Shown one piece after another: positions 56,407 through 64,000 of a DNA stretch of 64,000 nt. Position numbers and translations under genes: made by a program. The notes under the pieces were generated by a model. It saw nothing but the letters and a program-made list of their open reading frames with translations, did not search any database and was not told the origin of the DNA. This DNA is from Chloranthus sessilifolius (taxonomy: Eukaryota > Streptophyta > Magnoliopsida > Chloranthales > Chloranthaceae): assembly GCA_021018995.1 (NCBI GenBank), contig CM037590.1, positions 106,579,097-106,643,096 of the forward strand, written 5' to 3'. Within the stretch, counting starts at the first letter, position 1; every line of letters begins with the position of its first letter.

Positions 56407-57075
56407 TATAAATTAACGAAAAACTTAGGGTTTATGGTCAAGGGTTTAAGCCCTAATTCCACAAATCCAACAATAAGAAGGAAATGGAGAGTCTAAAGAT
56501 CAAAATAGAGGTTAATAGTTACCTCTTGATGCCTCGAACAACTATTGCGTGTAGCTAGTAGCTTGAAATGGGCGGAAACAACAAAAAACTGGCGACCCCC
56601 ACACACCCTAGAACTCTCGCAAGGAGAAAGAAAAGAAGAAAAATGGGTGGAGTTCGAATGAATGGAAAAAAAATCGAGCCCAAACATATATAGTTTGCAA
56701 AATAGATCGAACGATTTTCCAATTCGTTCGATCAGTTTTCAGTCAGTAATGCAAGTCCCAAAAATTCGTTCGAACGGATGTGAAATTCAATCGAACGAAT
56801 CGCATTAGTTAATGTGGTCTCAAAATTTTCGTTCCATCGAAATTAAAAATCGATCGAACGATTTCCTGAAGTTGAGTCTTATACTATTTTGCACTCCACT
56901 GGCCCAAGCATTTCGTTCGAACAATTTAAAAAATCGATCGAACGGTTTCTGGCAACTGCTTAAACTTCTTACTGGTTTGTGTATTTCGTTCGAACGATTT
57001 GAGAATCGATCGAACGATTCTCTGGCAACTCTGAAGCCTTAATCCTATAGAAATTCGATCAAACAAAATTCTCAA
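56407..57075 (-). promoter_or_regulatory. Element C: putative ORF3 promoter, leader and 5' intron
   Basis: Minus strand: CGATCGAACGA-type array at 57070-56700 in both orientations (starts 56704/56724, 56766/56788, 56913/56935, 56986/57007; pairs 20-22 bp apart). TATATA is at 56687-56692, and TATATATGTTTGG is identical to the sequence at the LTR TATA box. Donor CAAGAG/GTAACT is at 56522 and acceptor GAATTAG at 56453 (70-nt intron), 46 nt before the ATG. Confidence 0.65.
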
Positions 57076-57414
57076 AAATTGTGGGGAGGTTGTGTGTACA
57101 TGTCCCTTAACTCGTTTAATAATCATCCTCGAGTTACAAACATAAAAATGACCGTCCACAGTGTGTTTGATCACATTATGCCTTGATCATTCGCATGGTT
57201 TGCTAATCCATGAACTAAGTGGTAGCTCCACATATTTTGTAGTAGCTCTCCGATTATACGTCATCGAGTCTGATCCACAAGTACAAACAAATAAATTTTC
57301 AAGACACTTATAAATATAAAACAAATCTCAATACATTAGTACACATTTTCTCTCATACATGTAAATTCCAACTTATAACTACAAAACAAAGTTTGGATTT
57401 GTGCTCATCTACTG
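57076..57414 (-). other. Element C: spacer between integrase and ORF3 promoter
   Basis: Non-coding; nothing recognised. Confidence 0.5.
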
Positions 57415-58928
57415 TTACTCGAACAAATGGGGATATAGTTCCCTAATTTCAGCCTCTCTTTCCCAAGTCGCTTTCTCGACCGGATGATTTTCCCACTTGA
57501 CAAGTACTAAAGGGATGATTTTAGTGCGTAAAGTCCGTTCTTTTCGATCCAAAATTTGGGTCGCTTCTTCAATCGTAGTCATGTCCTTGTGCAGCTCAAC
57601 AGGTTGATTCCCCAAAACGTGCATAGGGTCCTTTACGTACTTCCTGAGCATAAAGACATGAAAGACATTGTGCACGCAATCAAATAACGGAGGCAACCCG
57701 ATATGATAAGCCACTTCACCGACTTGACCCAAGATTTCAAAGGGTCCTATGTAACGGGGACTCAACTTTCCCTTCCTTCCGAACCTCATCACACCCCTCA
57801 TGGGTGATATTTTCACAAAAACATGATCGCCAACGGTAAAGTCTAGGCTAGTCGTTTGACATCGGCATAGATCTTCTGTCTACTCTGAGCTGATCTAAAC
57901 CTCTCTCGAATCATACGTACGACCATGGCATTATCTTCAAGAACTTCCGGGCCTAACACAAATTTCTCTCCGGTTTCTTCCCAGTTGATAGGAGATCTGC
58001 ATCGCCTTCCGTAGAGAGCTTCATATGGCGCCATCCCAATGCTCGCTCGAAAACTATTGTTGTATTCAAACTCGATCAATGGTAGATGTTGATCCCACGA
58101 TCCTTGCAACTCCAACATACACGCCCTGAGCATATCTTTGATCACTTGATTTACTCATTCCGTTTACCCATCGGTCTGCGAATGGAACGCCGAACTAAAA
58201 TCCAAAAGAGTGCCCATACCTTCCTGAATTTTTTGCCAAAACTTTGAAGTATATAATGGGTCATGATCAGATACAATACTGCTGGGAATGCCATGCAACT
58301 GCTCAATCTCCTTCATATAAAGCTTCGTGAGTCTTCCTGCCGTATACATAGTGTTGTAGGGCAAGAAGTGAGCTGACTTCAATAGTCTATCTATGACAAC
58401 CCATATAGCATTGTTTCTTTTCGCTATTCTCGGCAACCCCACGATGAAATCCATTGAGATTAATTCCCATTTCTATTTTGGGATAGGTAGAGGTTGCAAT
58501 AATCCAGCAGGGTGTCTATGATCGACCTTCACCTGCTGACATGTCAAACATCGTGACACGTACTCAGCGATATCGCATTTCAGACCTCTCCACCAATAGC
58601 TCTTCCTCATATCTTGATACATCTTGGTGCTACCAGGATGAATCACATATTTAGACTTATGAGCTTCATCTAAAATAGTTTGTCTCAAACCGACATCAAC
58701 TGGAATATAGAGGCGGCCCCTGAATAACAAGGAACCATCCTCCCCTATAGAGAAATCCGGTCTGGTGCCTTCAATCACCTCTTGTCGAATCTTGACCAAC
58801 TTGGAGTCTTTCATTTGTAACTTATGACTGTGTTCAAAAATTGTTGGCCTCACTGAAATATTGGCCAAAAGAGCCCCGGAAGCTTGTACTTCAATGTTCG
58901 CATCATACAATGACAGGTCTTCAAACAA
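57415..58928 (-). pseudogene. Element C: integrase with chromodomain-like C-terminus
   Basis: Read from 58928 down: HHCC finger (HKSKYVIHPG, CLTCQQVK), first Asp in MDFIVGLPR, second Asp in IVSDHDPLYTS, then stops near 58164-58150 within the segment that should hold the catalytic Glu. At 58145-57843 is the post-core region (PYEALYGRRCRSP). At 57816-57415 is the C-terminal domain (GPFEILGQVGEVAY) and chromodomain-like end (ILDRKERTLRTKIIPL, ATWEREAEI). A TAG near 58470 and TAG near 57842 also interrupt. Same family as element E's integrase. Confidence 0.9.
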
Positions 58929-60124
58929 TTTTCACCTGTACATTCCCATTATAAGGTTAGCTAACTGAGCCGAACCCTTATGACTCAAAGCATCTGCTAC
59001 CACATTAGCCTTGCCTGAGTGATATTGAATGGAGCAATCGTAATCTTTAAGGAACTCCATCCACCTTCGCTACCTCATATTCAGTTCTTTCTGCGTGAAT
59101 AAGTATCGGAGGCTCTTATGGTCAGTGAAGATCTCAAAGGTCTCCCTATATAAATAGTGTCTCCAGATCTTCAATGCGAATATAACTCCTGCTAGTTCGA
59201 GGTCATGGGTTGGGTAATTCTTCTCGTGATCTTTCAGCTGCCTTGACCCATAAGCAATGACCTTCTTGTATTGGTTGAGCACACAGCCTAACCCGTTATG
59301 AAAAGCATCGCTATAAATCGCAAAACCCCCACTGCCTGAAGGAATTGCAAGTACTAGAGCTGAAGTAAGCCGCTTCTTGGGTTCTTGGAAGCTTGCTTCG
59401 CACGCGTCATTCCACTCAAACCTCACATCCTTCCGTATGAGTCTCGTTAGCGGCCCCGATATCTTTGAAAATCCCTCTACAAAATACCTATAATACCTAG
59501 CCAGACTAAGGAAACTGTGGATGTCGATCACCGTCTTGGGCTGTTCCCACTGTACTACGGCCTCGATCTTAGCTGGATCTACCGTGACACCCTCTTTTGA
59601 GACAACATGTCCCAAAAAGCTAACCTTCTCCAACCAAAACTCACACTTACTGAGCTTGGCATACAGTTGATGTTCACGCAAAGTTTACAGAGCTGTTCTC
59701 AAGTGTTCTTCATGATCCTTCTTTGATTTGGAGTAAATTAGGATATCATCGACGAATACTGCAACGCAAGAATCTAGGTGTGGTTTAAACACCTGATTCA
59801 TCAAATCCATAAATGATGCTGACGCATTTGTCAATCCAAATGGCATCACTAAAAACTCGTAGTGTCCGTATCTCATCCTAAAATCAGTCTTTCAGACGGC
59901 AGAAAATATCTTGCCCCTTGTAGCTGGTCAAACAAATCGTCTATTCTTGGCAACAGATATTTGTTCTTTATAGTGAGTTTGTTTAACTGGCGGTAGTCAA
60001 TGCACAATCTCATTGACCTGTCCTTTTTCTTTACAAACAAGACCGGTGCTCCCCAAGGAGACACACTCGGTCTTACAAACCCCTTGTCTAAGAGCTCTTG
60101 TAACTGCTCTTTCAATTCCTTCAA
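58929..60124 (-). pseudogene. Element C: reverse transcriptase and RNase H, motif A deleted
   Basis: RT fingers at 60124-59885 ([30 protein letters not shown]). A deletion plus frame change near 59900-59885 removes the motif-A segment that holds the first catalytic Asp. RT resumes with [14 protein letters not shown] and keeps [13 protein letters not shown] (59876-59685). Frame 59681-59070 covers the connection, RNase H with [21 protein letters not shown] and [11 protein letters not shown]. The last 140 bp (59070-58929) is interrupted by stops. Confidence 0.9.
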
Positions 60125-60774
60125 CTAGGTCGGGGCCATCCTGTATGGTGCTTTCGAAACTAGCTCCGTTCTAGGTGCCAAGTCAATGGTGAACTCCACC
60201 GCTCTATTCGGAGGTAGTCCTGGTAGTTCTTCTGGCAAGACGTCATCCAATTCGCATACCAGTATGATCTCAAAAATAACATTCTTCCCTTCTTTGTCCT
60301 CTTTCAAGAATGCCAAGTACCCACTGCATCCACTTCTGATCAGACGCTCGGCCTTGATGGCGGACACAAGTGATAAAAACTTGGTTCTCACCCCTATGAA
60401 TCTGAATGATCTTTTTGTATTCGACCTAAATATGACAACCTTATTCTTATAATCGACTGTTGCACAGTGTTGTGACAACCAGTCCATGCCAAGGATCACG
60501 TCGAATCTTTGCATGTCTAATAGAATCAAATTTGCGGGTAACTCAAAGAAATCCCCATCTCTAATGGCTACTATCATTGACTTACAGACTAAGTCTGTAT
60601 CAATCGATTTTCTTGTCAAAATAGACACTGCCAAGACAAAATCCAAAGTCTCTGGCTTAACTTTCATCTTTCTTGCAAATCGAGGAGCGACAAAGGAATG
60701 AGTAGACCCTAGGTCTATCAACACTCTGGCCATGTACGCTACATCACTCTCTTTCCCATATACATCTAAGGTAC
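60125..60774 (-). pseudogene. Element C: aspartic protease and linker to RT
   Basis: Begins at the intron acceptor (60774). Active site VLIDLGSTHSFVAPRF keeps the catalytic Asp; FDVILGMDWLSQH gives the second hallmark. The linker into RT holds [11 protein letters not shown] and PYRMAPT, ending with a TAG at 60125, after which RT continues in the same reading direction. This is better preserved than E's protease. Confidence 0.88.
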
Positions 60775-60944
60775 CTATAAGGTATACACATTTTAGCATT
60801 TGTTTCATGCTGCATAGCAAGATACGGTAAGTAAGATCAATTATTTTCACAATACAATCTAGATAAAAGTACTTTCGCTATCTAAAACAAAAATTTTTCC
60901 AACACCCGTAAGATAATAAATAATTTAATCCAAGTGAAGCTTAC
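60775..60944 (-). other. Element C: putative intron between gag and protease (170 bp)
   Basis: Minus strand: donor ATACAAG/GTAAGC at 60944, acceptor CCTTATAG/GTACC at 60775. Phase 1, splitting a Gly codon as in element E, though the intron bodies do not resemble each other. Confidence 0.72.
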
Positions 60945-62247
60945 CTTGTATAACATCATTGGAATTCTGGGCGTCTTGAGCCGTAACTGCATAGGCCCTT
61001 CCTTGTACGACCGGCTTCTTTGCTTGAATCAATTTGGGTGTAGAAACATAAGTCATTCTTCCCTTATTCATCTCCGAACAATCCCGAATCACATGGCCGA
61101 TCTTTCCACATTTGTAGCATCCCTTCATTCCCCATCTACAGTCAACTGTTCTGTGAGACTTGCCACACTTGGCACAAGTCTCATTTGGTGTAGAAGAGGC
61201 TGCTCGTGAGAAGCCTTGAGTAGTGGACACTCCTGTGGTGCCAGTAGGGTTCTCATATCGGATCGGTCTAGCTAATGTGGATATAGGTGGGTTGGAATAA
61301 CTAGGGTAAGCAATCTACCTAGGGATTGGAGTTGGTGCCGTATACCTCGGCTTTTTATTCCCCGAGTCATACTCACCTGTTCTCCCTTGAAAGGTTCTAC
61401 CTTTATCTTGTTGACCTCTTTGCTTATACATGTTATTGATATCCCTCACGGCCACTATCACCTTTCCCATCACATCTGCATAACTCTCAAGCTCAAAGAT
61501 CGATACTCGCTCACGGACATTGGGTCTCAAACCTTCCTAAAACTTGGCAGCCTTTGTGATTTCTGTAGATACTAACTCAGGTACGAATCGTGACAATCTT
61601 GTAAACTCCATGCCATATTCTCGCACAGTCAGGCTCCCTTGCTGAAGATTTGCAAATTCTCTTCTCATTTGAACTCTCACTTGCTTGGGAAAGTATTCTC
61701 GATTAAATTCTCTGACGAACTCTGCCCAAGTCCATAGGCGATGCGGGTTCTCAATCTCTCTCTTTCTCAAAATTGATTTCCACTACGGATCAACATCTCC
61801 CTCAAGCTGGAACGAGGCCCAGCCTACCTTCTCATTCTCTGTACTCTACAACCTATCCAAAAGCTTTTCCATCTGGTTTAGCCATTTTTCGGCTTCCAAT
61901 GGGTGCGTCTGCCCGTAGAAGCTAGGAGGTCTCAATCTCCTAAAATCTACAAATGAAGAGGGCAACAATGTCGGAGGAGGTGGTGGCGGTGGCTGATGAC
62001 TAGCGACATTATTAGCCGCCATCAATGCCGTCTACTAGACCAGTAACACAGTTTGCTACGTCTGTTGGGCCATTGTAGCAGCCATAGCCTCCATGGATAA
62101 TGTGATACGATCCGTCGCATCACCTCTCCGATCCTCCCTTTCATGAGGATTTTCTTAGTCTCTACTAGACCCTGCTCGAAACTCCTCTCCTCCTCTCTGA
62201 CTTCTATTCTGGCGACCTCTAGGTCGACCCCTCCTCCCAGAAGACAT
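60945..62247 (-). pseudogene. Element C: gag
   Basis: ATG at 62247-62245 (start MSSGRRGRPRGR, with an Arg/Gly-rich N-terminus), about 95 bp after the primer site. Stops interrupt the first 450 bp. The gag core at 61770-61537 has WAEFVREFNREYFP and TVREYGMEFTRLS, then a TAA. The next frame, 61530-61315, is Arg/Gln-rich. 61230-60945 holds two zinc knuckles, CAKCGKSHRTVDC and CYKCGKIGHVIRDC, and ends at the splice donor. Confidence 0.85.
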
Positions 62248-62338
62248 CACGTTCTGCACATGAAACCAGAGTTTCATTAGCAGTAGATCCCTTCACTCTG
62301 ACAACATCTATAACTTGTCAAAATTTTTTAAAGAAATA

Positions 62339-62353
62339 GGCTCTAATACCAAC
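62339..62353 (-). other. Element C primer-binding site (initiator tRNA-Met)
   Basis: Minus strand GTTGGTATTAGAGCC directly after the LTR end TGTCACA; one change from the TGGTATCAGAGC consensus. Confidence 0.88.
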
Positions 62354-64000
62354 TGTGACAGCCCGAATTTTGGCACCCTGAAACTCATGCCATCATCACG
62401 ACCCTCAAGGTCGTGCCCCAAATAGTAAGTGGAACACTTGGTACAATCCCACAACCATATTCAAAACATAAACAAAAAAAAAATAGAACAAATCTCCAAT
62501 TCTACTATTTAACACCAAAACAAGTACTCAAAAGATCGTTCTAATCTCATGCTCCCGCATGGGCAAAAGAATCAATCCGAGCCATCAGTGCAGTAACTAC
62601 GATCACCCTAGATGGTTTGGTAAAAGAATATTACATGAACCATTATCCTTACAAAACATGGCTGGACGTACCAAGCCAAAAATATCTCTCTCTTAAGATA
62701 ACATCAAAGCACGTAGAGGGTCTTCTAGAAGAACCTCTCAGGAGGGGGCTCAGACTCCTCCCCTAAAATATAGTCTGAGTCCTCAAGATCAACCTCTCCA
62801 GAAGCAGCTCCTAATACAGCACCTGTGACGTATAGTCAAAGGGTGATCTACATCCTAGCTCAATAGGGACAATATCTGAATGAGTGCATCTTTATTACTC
62901 ACATATATATCATGACAGAAATAAAGAATGAATTCATTAATGTAATTTATTTAAAATAGTTTGAGATGCAAGAAAATAAATAGGCTGCTTTTATTACTAT
63001 ATTCATGACATCAGACGTAAATTGTTCTTGTGATTGTAACCAGGCTAGTCTCATGACTTAAATGCTTAACTTAAATAATCCCCGAGTAATATAGCATCGA
63101 GCCCTGATGGAATACCCTCCATCATCGTCTAATCAGACTATTTCTCATTTAAACTGACCCATGTCCCTTTCTTGTAGGTGACGGGCACGTATCTACTACA
63201 CATCCCTAGGATGTCTACTGGTGTATGGATTGGCCGCCGTACCGGTCACGGATATACTGTCGAGTCAGTCACGGGTATACCGCCGTGTCGGTTGGGTATT
63301 CTACAAACCTTAAATCAATTGTGCGCTACATATAGTTATTCACCGTGTTAGTGTGCTAAATATATAATAATTCTCAGCCTGTTCAGTCCCATTCATGGAC
63401 CTTCTATTTTGTGGATCTTTACATCCACCCCACATGCCTGGGATGTCACCCATTTTGTTACATCCTTTAGATGTCCATAGCACATACGCATCCCTGGGAT
63501 GGTTGAACTCTTTTACCCGTTAATTTTCTCATATATCTGTGTATGCACACACTATTTCTTACAACGACTACTTTAACATTTTACATTTCAACTCGGCTTT
63601 AAAGAATCAAGCATTCATATATTATCATCAGACACATGTTCTCGTAATTAAGGGTACAAGTTCAGATATTCCCTACCTCTTACTTGATTACTATCCACGG
63701 ATCCTTCAATCTGAGCCGTACTCAACCATCATTATGTTTGGTATAACTAGGCCTAGCCAAACATATATAACCCATCACTATAATTGTAAAAATATTGGGT
63801 TAGAACCCTAACCCCAACAAAAGAAAAGTTCATATGAAAAACCCCACAAAACCTGAATTTGTCTAAATCGATTGAACGATTTTTAAATCGATCGAACGAA
63901 TTTATTTCGTTCAATCGATTTCCTCATAAATCCATTCTATCTCATTTATGTCCCCTGGCAAACCGATTGAATGATTTTTAAATCGTTCACACGGTTCTCA
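62354..64000 (-). repeat. Element C 5' LTR (runs off the window)
   Basis: Uninterrupted counterpart of 39156-39507 plus 52597 onward; about 760 bp more should lie beyond the window. Site ACATC at about 62704 is where E entered the other LTR. Contains TATATA at about 63764 and the first CGATCGAACGA motifs from 63867. Confidence 0.9.

Larger units (their letters stand above)
39156..64000 (-). mobile_element. Element C: Tekay/Del-type chromovirus, interrupted by element E
   Basis: Minus-strand chromovirus. Its 3' LTR is split by E into 39156-39507 and 52597-54653; the internal region is 54654-62353; the 5' LTR starts at 62354 and runs off the window. Primer site complementary to initiator tRNA-Met, RT with FVDDIL, and a chromodomain-like C-terminus place it in the Tekay/Del group. 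It carries an extra ORF3 between pol and the 3' LTR. gag, RT and integrase carry stops, a deletion and frameshifts. Confidence 0.88.

Overview
This is nuclear DNA of a seed plant, almost certainly an angiosperm, built entirely from nested LTR retrotransposons. I recognise no ordinary single-copy host gene, rRNA, tRNA or CRISPR array. The evidence is plant-specific Ty3/gypsy lineages (Tat with a second RNase H, Athila, and a Tekay/Del-type chromovirus), plant mobile domain and DUF7745-like genes, and plant-type introns. The species cannot be told from the sequence.

Five elements can be separated; the letters are mine. A (+ strand, Tat/Ogre-like) opens in mid-element. It runs protease, G-patch, RT, RNase H, archaeal-type RNase H and integrase (1-5760), then a very long 3' region with two antisense genes: a DUF7745-like gene (25527 to 7322, split) and an eight-exon plant-mobile-domain gene (29.8 to 26.1 kb). 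It closes with a polypurine tract and 3' LTR at 37377. B (- strand, Athila-type, 7967-24576) is complete with both 2.49-kb LTRs and sits inside A's DUF7745-like gene; the host reading frame continues across the insertion and a 5-bp target duplication is visible. D (+ strand, 30690-32989) is the 3' end of another Athila-type element. C (- strand chromovirus, 39156 to beyond the window) abuts or interrupts A's 3' LTR. E (+ strand chromovirus, 39508-52596, complete) is inserted in C's 3' LTR with a 5-bp target duplication. E is therefore younger than C and B younger than A.

All elements are damaged. A has many TGA/TAG stops where CGA, TGG or CAG would be expected. A and B have Lys in place of the integrase catalytic Glu. 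B has lost an RT catalytic Asp, E has lost the protease Asp, and C lacks RT motif A. E keeps an uninterrupted 548-codon integrase frame.

The most interesting theme is accessory genes with their own promoters. B, C and E each carry an ORF3 downstream of pol. Each ORF3 is preceded by a TATA box, a 5' leader with a putative short intron, and a cluster of a family-specific motif that also fills the U3 of that element's own LTRs: TCGATTAATCGA in E, CGATCGAACGA in C, TCGCGA/TTGCG in B. In E and C the motif recurs every 19-22 bp (about two helical turns), though the motifs differ. In A the two antisense genes each carry a pair of AACTAATAGTT palindromes spaced 47 or 48 bp. C and E also share a phase-1 intron between gag and protease. 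Motifs, spacings and splice signals are read directly; regulatory function is inference.
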